Shown: positions 34,979 to 43,234 of the stretch, one piece after another | How positions within the stretch are numbered: position 1 is the first letter of the stretch | Layout: every line of letters starts with the position of its first letter | Origin: Lachnospiraceae bacterium | Lineage (GTDB): Bacteria > Bacillota > Clostridia > Lachnospirales > Lachnospiraceae | Direction: 5' to 3' | Assembly: GCA_029012365.1 (NCBI GenBank) | Contig: JAQXLY010000016.1 | Coordinates: 1 to 64,000, forward strand | Length of the DNA stretch: 64,000 nucleotides | Translations under genes and position numbers: made by a program | The notes under the pieces: generated by a model | Databases searched by the model: none | Seen by the model: the letters and a program-made list of their open reading frames with translations, nothing else | Told to the model about the DNA's origin: nothing

Positions 34979-35335
34979 ATGGCGAAGTACAGGGTACGTC
35001 GGCACAGAAAGTCCGAAGGAAAGAAAGACCTTTATTCGCAGGTGAAACGGACGGAAAAGAAGGAAAAGAAAGAATATGCCGCCTTTTTTGAACGATTGAC
35101 GGATTCGGTTTCTCTCACCGGAGATGTAGCGGGAGATATGATACTATATCTTGCAGGCAGACATTGTATGATAGTCCGGAATTTTACGTCGGTAACAGAA
35201 TATACTTCATGCAGAATTCGAATGAAAACAAAAAAGTATGAGTTATGTGTGGAAGGAAACTATCTTCGTCTGGCGTATTTTTTGCCGGAGGAGCTTAGAA
35301 TTGTCGGCGAAATTACAGGGGTATCCTATCATTAA
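34979..35335 (+). CDS. yqfC: YqfC/YabP-family sporulation protein
   Basis: 118 residues. A basic N-terminus (about 1-35) is followed by the YabP/YqfC beta domain (DSVSLTGDVAGDMILYLAG, HCMIVRNFTSVTEYTSCRI, LRIVGEITGVSY). In Bacillus yqfC is made in the mother cell under sigma-E, upstream of yqfD. Function within sporulation is unknown. The same order rpsU-yqfC-yqfD-phoH is kept here, which supports the call. Confidence 0.85.
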   Translation: MAKYRVRRHRKSEGKKDLYSQVKRTEKKEKKEYAAFFERLTDSVSLTGDVAGDMILYLAGRHCMIVRNFTSVTEYTSCRIRMKTKKYELCVEGNYLRLAYFLPEELRIVGEITGVSYH

Positions 35336-35353
35336 ATCAGAGGGTGAGAGCGG

Positions 35354-36622
35354 ATGAGACGATTGTTTGATTTTTTTTGCGGTATGGTGTTTGTGGAATT
35401 AAAAGGAGCTTCACCGGAACGTTTTTTTAATGTATGCAGGAGCAGACAGATCCCTTTATATGAAATCGGTACACAGGTAACGGAAAAGGGAACGATTTAT
35501 GTAGCGAAAATCAAATTGAAAGATTATTTCCGTGTGCGCCAAGCAGCGAAAAAGGCGCATTGCATTCCGTATATCAGGAAAAAAGTAGGGATGCCGTTTT
35601 TAATGAAAAAATATCGAAATCGCATTGCGTTTTTTGCAGGCGGTGTTTATTGTTTATGGCTGATGTGGCTTTTGTCCCGGTTTGTCTGGGATGTATCCGT
35701 GACCGGCGGTTTTGTACATACGGAGGAAGAATTGCTTTCTTATCTTTGTGAAAACAATGTGGTATGCGGAATGCGCTGCGATGAGGTAGATTGTACGGAA
35801 ATTGAGCGAAAGCTCCGGATTGATTATCCGGACATCGGCTGGGTATCCGCAGAACTGCGTGGGACAAAGCTTTTCCTTCGTGTAGCGGAAACGGATATGC
35901 CGATAATGCAGAAGGAAGAAAACGCACCCGCCCATTTGGTGGCAAGCTCAGACGGTATCGTAGAACATATTGTCTGCCGTAGCGGCACTCCTCTGGTAAA
36001 AGAAGGCGATGTTGTAAAAAAGGGCGATATATTGGTAAGCGGCGTAGTATCGGTAATCGGGGACAATGAGACACTGGTGAATCGTTATGCGGTTACTGCG
36101 GAAGCGGATATTGTGCTGCGGACGGTGAAAAAGTATTTTCACAGCTTCGAAAGAGAAACCGAAGAAAGGGAATATACCGGAAAAAGAAAAACAGGGTATA
36201 CGTTTTTTTACGGAAATAAAAAAATATTTTCGCATATGCCTAGTCATTCCTATACAAATTATGATATAATAACAGAAGATGCGGTACTATCGCTTCATGA
36301 ACATTATCCTTTGCCGCTTAGGATGCAGAAGTCTACGGTTTCGGAGTATGTTCCGGTGGTGCGGGACTATACAAAGGAGGAGGCGGAGGGTATTGCAAAC
36401 CGGGCATTGGAACGTTATTTACGTTATTTGTCGGAGAATGAAACCACGGTTCTTTCCGTGGATACAAAAACTACGGTGGGAAAGGATACGATAGTGACCG
36501 AAGGGAAGCTGGTACTGTTATCTGCCGCATGGGAGCAGATGACGGTGCAGGAAAATGAGTGGAGGCAACAGAATTCAGATGAGTATAGTGGAAACAACGA
36601 TGGAACTGCCGGTGGAGCATAG
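35354..36622 (+). CDS. yqfD: Sporulation protein YqfD
   Basis: 422 residues. A basic N-terminal region (about 1-90) is followed by one strong membrane helix (RIAFFAGGVYCLWLMWLLSR, about 91-112) and an extracytoplasmic domain. Family stretches include FVWDVSVTGGFVHTEEELL, the lipoyl-like SSDGIVEHIVCRSGTPLVKE with GDVVKKGDILVSGV, and a C-terminal conserved region. In Bacillus it is a stage IV sporulation-associated membrane protein. The C-terminus overlaps the start of the PhoH-like gene by about 40 bases, indicating tight coupling. Confidence 0.88.
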   Translation: MRRLFDFFCGMVFVELKGASPERFFNVCRSRQIPLYEIGTQVTEKGTIYVAKIKLKDYFRVRQAAKKAHCIPYIRKKVGMPFLMKKYRNRIAFFAGGVYCLWLMWLLSRFVWDVSVTGGFVHTEEELLSYLCENNVVCGMRCDEVDCTEIERKLRIDYPDIGWVSAELRGTKLFLRVAETDMPIMQKEENAPAHLVASSDGIVEHIVCRSGTPLVKEGDVVKKGDILVSGVVSVIGDNETLVNRYAVTAEADIVLRTVKKYFHSFERETEEREYTGKRKTGYTFFYGNKKIFSHMPSHSYTNYDIITEDAVLSLHEHYPLPLRMQKSTVSEYVPVVRDYTKEEAEGIANRALERYLRYLSENETTVLSVDTKTTVGKDTIVTEGKLVLLSAAWEQMTVQENEWRQQNSDEYSGNNDGTAGGA

Positions 36623-37649
36623 CAGAAATATTTTCGGTCAGTTTGATGCTTATGCAAAGCTGATTGAAAAGAATCTGGGTGTGACGTTGATTGTTCGAAA
36701 TGATAAGTTGAAAATATTAGGTACTGCCGAGGCAACAGAACAGGCAAAACGTGTGATTGACCAGCTTTGTCTTTTGTCGGAGCGCGGCAATGCCATTACG
36801 GAACAGAATGTATCATATGCACTTTCGCTTCTGCGGTCGGAGCAGGAGGCAAAGATTACGGAGATTGACAAGGATATCATATGCCATACGATTCAGGGAA
36901 AGCCGATTAAGCCGAAGACTCTGGGGCAGAAGCATTATGTGGATATGATTCGTAAAAAGATGATTGTATTCGGTGTGGGGCCGGCAGGAACCGGTAAAAC
37001 TTACCTTGCCATGGCAATGGGAATTACGGCATTTAAGAATGATGATGTCAGCCGTATTATTTTGACACGTCCTGCCATTGAGGCAGGGGAAAAGCTCGGT
37101 TTCTTACCGGGAGATTTACAGAGTAAGGTAGATCCGTATTTACGACCGCTTTATGATGCATTGTACCAGATTATGGGGGCGGACAGTTTTACTAAGAATA
37201 TGGAAAAGGGTCTGATTGAGGTGGCGCCGCTTGCGTATATGCGCGGAAGAACTCTGGATAACGCATTTATTATTCTGGACGAGGCGCAAAATACTACACC
37301 GGCACAGATGAAAATGTTTCTGACCCGTATCGGCTTCGGCTCTAAGGTAATTATTACCGGTGACTTAACCCAGAAGGATTTGCCCGGAAATACTACATCA
37401 GGACTGGATGTTGCACTCCGCGTTCTAAAGAACATTGATGATATCGGTATTTGTGGGTTGACGGCTCAGGATGTGGTGCGTCATCCGCTTGTACAAAAGA
37501 TAGTGAATGCCTATGATGAATATGAGCAAAAGATGAATTACCGGAAGCAGCAAAAGAGTATACAGGAAACCGAAAAGGCAAAAAAGTCTGAAAATACACA
37601 AAATAAAGTGATGAAGAAGAAGGGAGAACGCTTCTTTGTACGGAAATAA
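36579..37649 (+). CDS. phoH: PhoH-like ATPase (YbeZ family)
   Basis: About 356 residues from the ATG at 36579; an upstream ATG at 36555 and one at 36600 are alternatives, none with an ideal ribosome site. An N-terminal KH-like region (IFGQFDAYAKLIEKNLGVTL) precedes the PhoH ATPase with Walker A GPAGTGKTYLA, Walker B FIILDEAQNT and sensor VIITGDLTQKDLPG. PhoH/YbeZ proteins are RNA-linked ATPases that act with YbeY in ribosome maturation and quality control; ybeY follows two genes later. A lysine-rich tail ends the protein. Confidence 0.94.
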   Translation: MSIVETTMELPVEHSRNIFGQFDAYAKLIEKNLGVTLIVRNDKLKILGTAEATEQAKRVIDQLCLLSERGNAITEQNVSYALSLLRSEQEAKITEIDKDIICHTIQGKPIKPKTLGQKHYVDMIRKKMIVFGVGPAGTGKTYLAMAMGITAFKNDDVSRIILTRPAIEAGEKLGFLPGDLQSKVDPYLRPLYDALYQIMGADSFTKNMEKGLIEVAPLAYMRGRTLDNAFIILDEAQNTTPAQMKMFLTRIGFGSKVIITGDLTQKDLPGNTTSGLDVALRVLKNIDDIGICGLTAQDVVRHPLVQKIVNAYDEYEQKMNYRKQQKSIQETEKAKKSENTQNKVMKKKGERFFVRK

Positions 37650-39021
37650 AATGAGTAGAAGGATAAAAGTATCAGATAAACGAAATACAGCTCTCTGGAG
37701 CCTGCTTATGTGTGCTCTGATGATAGGAAGTGCGGTTATTGCTCCTCTGTTACGTGAAGGAGGACAGGCAATAAAGCCGTTGTATATTATTTTTTTAGCG
37801 GGTCTTTCCGTGGCGGCAGCCGCTTATGTATATTTTTTTGAAGCCGGTGCGATAAAAGGGATTCTGTTTGGAATTATTCCATTGGTATATGTTATCTCGT
37901 TTGCCCTTCTTTTGTTGTTTGACAAGCCGCTTATTTTTCCGTTCTGGTGCTTTGGTGGCACGCTGCTTTTGTGTGCATTTAAGCTGCGGTATGGGATGCT
38001 TTTAAACTATTTTCTTTTGTTTGTCATCGGAAGTATGCAGAATCAGCCTTCCGGTGAAGTACTTGTAATTCATATGCTGTGTCTGATTTTGTTGGGATCT
38101 GTAATGCCTTTCGCAAAATCATGGAGGAATGGGGTAAACATATTAATTTCGATTGCAGCGGTAGTAATCAGTGTTAGGATTGTGTGCTTTTTTATAATCG
38201 GAAAAGAGGCGCTGACAAGTGACATTTTTTATATTGTAGCGGTGTATGGCGCGATTGTGTTTGCCGTTATCCTGTTTTCAGGATTATTACAGGAAAACCT
38301 TTTGCCGGAATATAAGGATGAGAGCTTTGATTTTCTGGAGGAGCTGGCTGCCGGTGCCGAAGAACAGGATACAGAGTTGCTAAATTATCTGGCTTTGACG
38401 GAAGAATATACACAAAGCACAGAAGCCGTAATGCCGACAGAAGAGGTATGTGTATCTCAGGATGCCGAGGTTCCGGATAAGGAAGAGTGCAATGTATTTT
38501 CAGAGGTTTTGGAGAAGCTTTGCGCGGAAGATGCACCGCTTCTTTTGCAGCTGTCCCAAAAGAATACAGAAGCCTATTTACATGTTAAGCGGGTTGCACA
38601 GCTTGCGGAAGATATCGCAAAACGTTTGGACGGAGTAAATCCGCTGCTTGTAAAATGTGGTGGATATTACCATGAAATCGGAAGATTACAAGGACGGAAC
38701 ACACTGGACAATACTCTCGCGGTAGCAAAACAGGAGGGCTTTCCGGAGTTATTAATTCATGTTCTGAAGGAGCATACGGTAAATGGGGACAAACCGACAA
38801 CAAAGGAAGCGGCATTGCTGCTTTTGACGGATAACATTTGCGGAATGTGTGAGTATTTAAAGAAGACACAGGAAGGGAAAATTCTGGTTGTAAAGGTTAT
38901 CGACAAGGCTCTCGCTCTTCGGATTTCAAAGGAGGATTTAAGCCAGAGCGGTCTTACGGTAAAGGAGTTTTCCATAATCCGGAACGCAATGACAGAGCTG
39001 ATTAAGGAGGATATGTTTTGA
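37636..39021 (+). CDS. Reduced PgpH/YqfF-like membrane HD protein
   Basis: 461 residues if the TTG at 37636 is used (AGGGAG at 37621-37626, overlapping phoH); an ATG at 37651 is the alternative. About eight membrane helices (19-220) are followed by an acidic linker and an HD-type domain (about 315-440). The place between phoH and ybeY is that of pgpH, the 7TM-HD cyclic-di-AMP phosphodiesterase. Compared with PgpH it lacks the large extracellular domain, the HD pair reads YYHEIG, and the segment that normally has further metal-binding histidines is shortened. So it may not hydrolyse c-di-AMP. The 4-base overlap with ybeY indicates coupling. Confidence 0.72.
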   Translation: MYGNKMSRRIKVSDKRNTALWSLLMCALMIGSAVIAPLLREGGQAIKPLYIIFLAGLSVAAAAYVYFFEAGAIKGILFGIIPLVYVISFALLLLFDKPLIFPFWCFGGTLLLCAFKLRYGMLLNYFLLFVIGSMQNQPSGEVLVIHMLCLILLGSVMPFAKSWRNGVNILISIAAVVISVRIVCFFIIGKEALTSDIFYIVAVYGAIVFAVILFSGLLQENLLPEYKDESFDFLEELAAGAEEQDTELLNYLALTEEYTQSTEAVMPTEEVCVSQDAEVPDKEECNVFSEVLEKLCAEDAPLLLQLSQKNTEAYLHVKRVAQLAEDIAKRLDGVNPLLVKCGGYYHEIGRLQGRNTLDNTLAVAKQEGFPELLIHVLKEHTVNGDKPTTKEAALLLLTDNICGMCEYLKKTQEGKILVVKVIDKALALRISKEDLSQSGLTVKEFSIIRNAMTELIKEDMF

Positions 39022-39515
39022 CAATTCATATCGAAGAAGAAACCAAAATACCGTTTTTGTTCGATTATAAAGCATTAACGGAACGTGTGATTACCGGTGC
39101 GCTGGATTATATTGAGTGTCCGTATGAAGCCGAGGTAAATGTTTTATTCACGGATAATGCTTCTATTCGTGAAATCAACAGGGAGAACCGGAATCTGGAT
39201 GCGGCAACAGATGTATTATCATTTCCTATGGGTGAATATCCGGTTCCGGGAGAGTTTGATTCATTAGAGGAGGAACAGCCGGACGTTTTTCATCCGGATA
39301 CCGGAGAATTGATGCTTGGCGATATTGTGATTTCCGTAGAGCGCGTAATGTCTCAGGCGGAAGAGTTCGGTCATTCGATAGAACGTGAGCTCGGCTTTTT
39401 ACTTGCCCACAGTATTCTTCATTTATGCGGGTTTGATCATATTGAGGAAGAGGATCGAGTGGTAATGGAAGAAAAACAGCGGCAGATTATGGAGGCGCTG
39501 AAATTATATCGTTAA
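39018..39515 (+). CDS. ybeY: Endoribonuclease YbeY (rRNA maturation factor)
   Basis: 165 residues from a TTG at 39018, clearly set by AAGGAGG at 39004-39010 and overlapping the previous stop. The zinc site is LAHSILHLCGFDHIEEED (three histidines); TDVLSFPMGEYP and GDIVISVERV are also family blocks. YbeY trims the 3' end of 16S rRNA and takes part in 70S quality control, working with PhoH/YbeZ and Era. The final helix region is normal in length. Confidence 0.95.
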   Translation: MTIHIEEETKIPFLFDYKALTERVITGALDYIECPYEAEVNVLFTDNASIREINRENRNLDAATDVLSFPMGEYPVPGEFDSLEEEQPDVFHPDTGELMLGDIVISVERVMSQAEEFGHSIERELGFLLAHSILHLCGFDHIEEEDRVVMEEKQRQIMEALKLYR

Positions 39516-39528
39516 ACGGGGTTTGATT

Positions 39529-41175
39529 ATGGTGGCAGCTAAGGATAGAAAATCAAGTTTTATTACGCAGGGAATTATACTTGCAGTGGCATCGGTGATT
39601 GTCCGTCTCATCGGATTGATTTACCGTATTCCGCTGGCGAAAGCCATCGGAGATGACGGTCTCGGTGCTTATTCTAATGCGTTTGAAGTATATAATATTG
39701 CACTTTTACTATCGACTTATAGTATTCCTACCGCAATTTCCAAGTTAATTTCCGAGCGGGAAGATAAAAAGGAATATGGGAATTCGTATCATTTATTACA
39801 GGTCGGCTTAATCTTTTCAGCTGTTGTCGGATTTCTCGCCTCTTTGTTATTGTTTTTAGGGGCTGATTTTATTGCGCAGTATATATATAAGGAGGCGGAT
39901 CTAAGCACTGCGATTCCGCTAAAGGTGTTGGCACCGACGATTTTTGTGTTTTCGATTATGGGAGTGATTCGCGGTTTTTTTCAGGGAAAGCACACCGTAA
40001 TTCCGACCTCTGTATCGCAGATTTTAGAGCAGATTGTGAATGCAGTAGTCAGTGTACTGGCAGCAAAATTATTAATCAGCCATTTCAGCGCATCACCGAA
40101 AATTTCCGCATACGGTGCGGCAGGCGGCACGCTCGGTACACTTTGCGGAGCAGTGACGGCATTATTGTTCCTATTATTTATTTTCCTTAGCTATTATCCG
40201 TATTTGAAACGCAGATTAAAAAAGGATCGCATCGGTGCCTATGAAGATCGTGCTTTATTAATCAAAATTCTTTTCTTGACCACGATTCCGATTATTTTAA
40301 ATCAGACGGTTTATTCCATCAGCAGTTTTTTGGACAGTGTACTGATGAACCAGATTTTTGATTATAAGGGTGTGGAAGAACTGGTACGCCGGACATTGTT
40401 CGGCCGGTATTCCGGAAAGTATCGTTTATTGACCAATGTACCGATTGCGGTTGCATCTTCCATCGGTATGGCAACGCTTCCCAGTATCGTACAGGCACAT
40501 ACCATAAAGAATAAAGAGTTATTGCACAGTAGAATTGCCCAGGCGGTGAAGTTAAATATGCTGATTGCATTCCCGTGTGCGGCAGGAATGGCTGTGCTTG
40601 CATCTCCGATTATGCAGTTTGTCTTTGAAGATACCGGAGAAGCTCTTGCAATGACATCCCGTATGATGCATATCGGTGCAGCATCCATTGTGTTCTTTGC
40701 ATATTCAACCGCAACAAACAGCATTTTGCAGGGAGTAAACCGGATGCGGCTTCCGGTAATTCATGGTGTTATTTCGTTAGTAATCTATTTGGTTTTAGAT
40801 GTTATTTTACTTATGTACACACCACTTGGAGTGTATTCGCTTGTTATCGGAAACATGGTATTTCCGCTCATAATAAGTATATTAAACCGGAGAGCATTGC
40901 GGCGGGAGCTTGGATATATCCAGGAGCTTGACCGTACATTCATTCGAACCGGTCTATGTACGGTATTTATGTCCATTCTTGCTTTTTTGGCATACCGTGG
41001 TTTGTTTTCCGTTACGAAGAGTAATACCATATCTCTTCTTGCAGCGATTCTCTTTGCAATGGTTGTGTATTTTATTACCTTAATTGTATTTCGTGCGGTG
41101 GAAGAGGAAGAGCTGAGCGAAATGCCGAAGGGAGCATTTCTTGTCAGGTTGGCTAAAAAGTTTCATTTAATGTAA
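39529..41175 (+). CDS. SpoVB/MurJ-like polysaccharide flippase (MOP superfamily)
   Basis: 548 residues from the ATG at 39529 (weak ribosome site ACGGGG; a TTG two codons earlier is possible). About 14 hydrophobic helices. The opening SFITQGIILAVASVIVRLIG, GLGAYSNAFEVYNIALLLS and IRGFFQGKHTVIPTSVSQIL are typical of the SpoVB branch, which includes spore cortex and lipid II flippases. It moves a lipid-linked sugar precursor across the membrane. Its place within a sporulation-rich run favours a spore cortex or wall role. Confidence 0.88.
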   Translation: MVAAKDRKSSFITQGIILAVASVIVRLIGLIYRIPLAKAIGDDGLGAYSNAFEVYNIALLLSTYSIPTAISKLISEREDKKEYGNSYHLLQVGLIFSAVVGFLASLLLFLGADFIAQYIYKEADLSTAIPLKVLAPTIFVFSIMGVIRGFFQGKHTVIPTSVSQILEQIVNAVVSVLAAKLLISHFSASPKISAYGAAGGTLGTLCGAVTALLFLLFIFLSYYPYLKRRLKKDRIGAYEDRALLIKILFLTTIPIILNQTVYSISSFLDSVLMNQIFDYKGVEELVRRTLFGRYSGKYRLLTNVPIAVASSIGMATLPSIVQAHTIKNKELLHSRIAQAVKLNMLIAFPCAAGMAVLASPIMQFVFEDTGEALAMTSRMMHIGAASIVFFAYSTATNSILQGVNRMRLPVIHGVISLVIYLVLDVILLMYTPLGVYSLVIGNMVFPLIISILNRRALRRELGYIQELDRTFIRTGLCTVFMSILAFLAYRGLFSVTKSNTISLLAAILFAMVVYFITLIVFRAVEEEELSEMPKGAFLVRLAKKFHLM

Positions 41176-41242
41176 TACTTTGATACAATATTCGGAATAG
41201 GGTTTGAATTTATGGAAACACTTCGTAACAGGAGGTGTTTTC

Positions 41243-41956
41243 GTGAAAAAAATAGTTTGGTATGCCGGAGGTGTTACGGCACTTTGTCTTGTATTTTGTC
41301 TTTGCTACTATACAAGTTATAAAAATGCATTGAAGGAATTTAACAGAAAAGCAAGGGAACAGGAAAACAGTCTGTATTCGGAACTGATGCGTGTAAGCGA
41401 AGAAAATAAGTCCCTGCTGAACCGTCTGGCACAAAGGGAAACAGAAAAGCAGGCAGAGACTGATATTACAGAGCCAACACCCGGAACGGTTGCAGTAGGT
41501 ATAGTGCCGCAAAATACAGTGTTGCCAACGGTTTCTTATGTTGAGGAAACCTATGACCTTGTGACAAGACAGTTAGGCTCCGAGGTAAAGACCGCCCCCG
41601 GCTTCTTAATCGGAATGACAAAAGAAGAGCTGACATCTTATTTGGAAAACTATATGGAAAATCTTTCTCTGGCAGAATATGAAGCAGGGCTGCTTACCTA
41701 TGAAGTAATATCGTTTTCGGAGAATCGGGTGGTTCTGCGTAAAACCTATGATGCCACAAGGGTTCCATATAAATATTATGTAAACATATCGGACGGTATG
41801 GTTACGGTATATTACAGTGATTTGGAATCTGTGTTTGAATATACGCATATTCCGGCAGTAGATTTATCGGAAGAAGACAGGATTTCACTAATTGAAGGTA
41901 TTTATGTAAAAGACAGAGAGGAATTATACTCTATATTGGAGGGTTTTTCCAGTTAA
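41243..41956 (+). CDS. Membrane-anchored protein with BofC_C-like domain
   Basis: 237 residues from a GTG at 41243, well placed behind AGGAGGTG (41230-41237). One N-terminal helix (about 5-23) is followed by a coiled-coil-like stretch (26-65), a Thr/Pro-rich spacer and a C-terminal domain from about 150. The end, YYVNISDGMVTVYYSD through DLSEEDRISLIEGIYVKDREEL, resembles the BofC C-terminal domain, which in Bacillus belongs to a forespore protein inhibiting SpoIVB signalling. Family assignment is by eye. Neighbours include SpoVB-like and flavoprotein genes. Confidence 0.62.
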   Translation: MKKIVWYAGGVTALCLVFCLCYYTSYKNALKEFNRKAREQENSLYSELMRVSEENKSLLNRLAQRETEKQAETDITEPTPGTVAVGIVPQNTVLPTVSYVEETYDLVTRQLGSEVKTAPGFLIGMTKEELTSYLENYMENLSLAEYEAGLLTYEVISFSENRVVLRKTYDATRVPYKYYVNISDGMVTVYYSDLESVFEYTHIPAVDLSEEDRISLIEGIYVKDREELYSILEGFSS

Positions 41957-41971
41957 AAAGGAGAAGCACGG

Positions 41972-43234
41972 ATGAAAACTGAGGTATATGACACCATTGT
42001 AGTAGGTGGCGGTGCTTCCGGAATGCTGGCAGCAATTTTTGCTGCCGAAGCCGGATGCAGTGTCCTTGTGCTGGAGCAGAAGGACAGGCTATGTAAAAAG
42101 ATTTATGCAACCGGCAACGGGAAGTGTAATTTTACAAATCGTGATTGGAAGGCTTCGTATTTCAGAGGAAATGATTCCTCCCTTGCGGAGCCGGTTTTGC
42201 GTTCTTTTTCACTTTTCGATACATTGGAGTTTTTCAAGAGGATAGGCATTTATCCGAAAGAACGAAACGGCTATTATTATCCGAATTCCGAGCAGGCGGC
42301 TTCCGTTGCGGAGAGCCTCGGCAGAGAGGCCGGGCGCCTGCATGTACAATGCCTGACAGGGATTCGGGTAAAAAATGTCATAAAGAAAAAAGACGGAAAT
42401 TTTATTGCTGAAACAGAAAACGGAAGCTATACCGGGAAAAGTATGGTGCTTGCGACCGGAGGAAAGGCTTCTCCTGTGCACGGTTCGGACGGAAGCGGAT
42501 ATTTCTTTGCAAAAAGCTTCGGACATACCATTATTCCGCCACTTCCGGCGATTGTACAATTAAAGGCAGATGAAAAATTTTTTAAAACCTTATCCGGTGT
42601 ACGTACAGACGGAGCGATTACCCTGCATATCGGAAAAGAGAGTTATACCGAAGAAGGGGAGCTTTTATTTGCCGCATACGGTCTTTCGGGCATTCCGGTC
42701 ATGCAGGTAAGCAGGTATGCATCCGTGGCGCTGGCACAGAAAAAAACGGTGACGGCAGAGCTTGATTTGTTCCGCGCACTGTCTGTAGAAGATTTGACGG
42801 AGGAAATTGTCCGCAGATTCCGCTATATGAAGAAGAATACGGCGGAGGAAGCACTGGGCGGCTTGTGTAACCATAAGCTTAACTATGTTTTGTTACAGAA
42901 ATGTAATATGGAGCCGACAAAACCTGCCGGTATGTATGAAAAAAGGGAAGCGGCGCAGCTTGCCGGAAAATTAAAGCATTTTACCGTTAAGATTACAGGA
43001 ACCAACGGCTTTGAGCAGGCACAGGCCTGTACGGGAGGAGTTCCTCTTACGGAATTAACGGAATCGATGGAATCAAAGCTTATACCGGGGCTTTATATAA
43101 CCGGAGAGCTGGCAGATATCGACGGTACCTGCGGCGGCTATAACCTGCAATGGGCATGGAGCAGCGGCGCGGCAGCCGGCAGAAAAATCGGAGGAACTTA
43201 TGCTTCGCATACAACAATTAAAAATAGGAATTGA
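41972..43234 (+). CDS. FAD-dependent oxidoreductase, HI0933/YhiN family
   Basis: 420 residues. The N-terminal dinucleotide fold is VVGGGASGMLAAIFAAEAG; the family-specific ATGNGKCNFTNRD follows, with LATGGKASPVHGSDGSGY in the middle and CTGGVPLTEL plus GELADIDGTCGGYNLQWAWS near the C-terminus. The family binds FAD tightly; its reaction is not established. The last 35 bases overlap the next flavoprotein gene, which suggests translational coupling of the two. Confidence 0.92.
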   Translation: MKTEVYDTIVVGGGASGMLAAIFAAEAGCSVLVLEQKDRLCKKIYATGNGKCNFTNRDWKASYFRGNDSSLAEPVLRSFSLFDTLEFFKRIGIYPKERNGYYYPNSEQAASVAESLGREAGRLHVQCLTGIRVKNVIKKKDGNFIAETENGSYTGKSMVLATGGKASPVHGSDGSGYFFAKSFGHTIIPPLPAIVQLKADEKFFKTLSGVRTDGAITLHIGKESYTEEGELLFAAYGLSGIPVMQVSRYASVALAQKKTVTAELDLFRALSVEDLTEEIVRRFRYMKKNTAEEALGGLCNHKLNYVLLQKCNMEPTKPAGMYEKREAAQLAGKLKHFTVKITGTNGFEQAQACTGGVPLTELTESMESKLIPGLYITGELADIDGTCGGYNLQWAWSSGAAAGRKIGGTYASHTTIKNRN

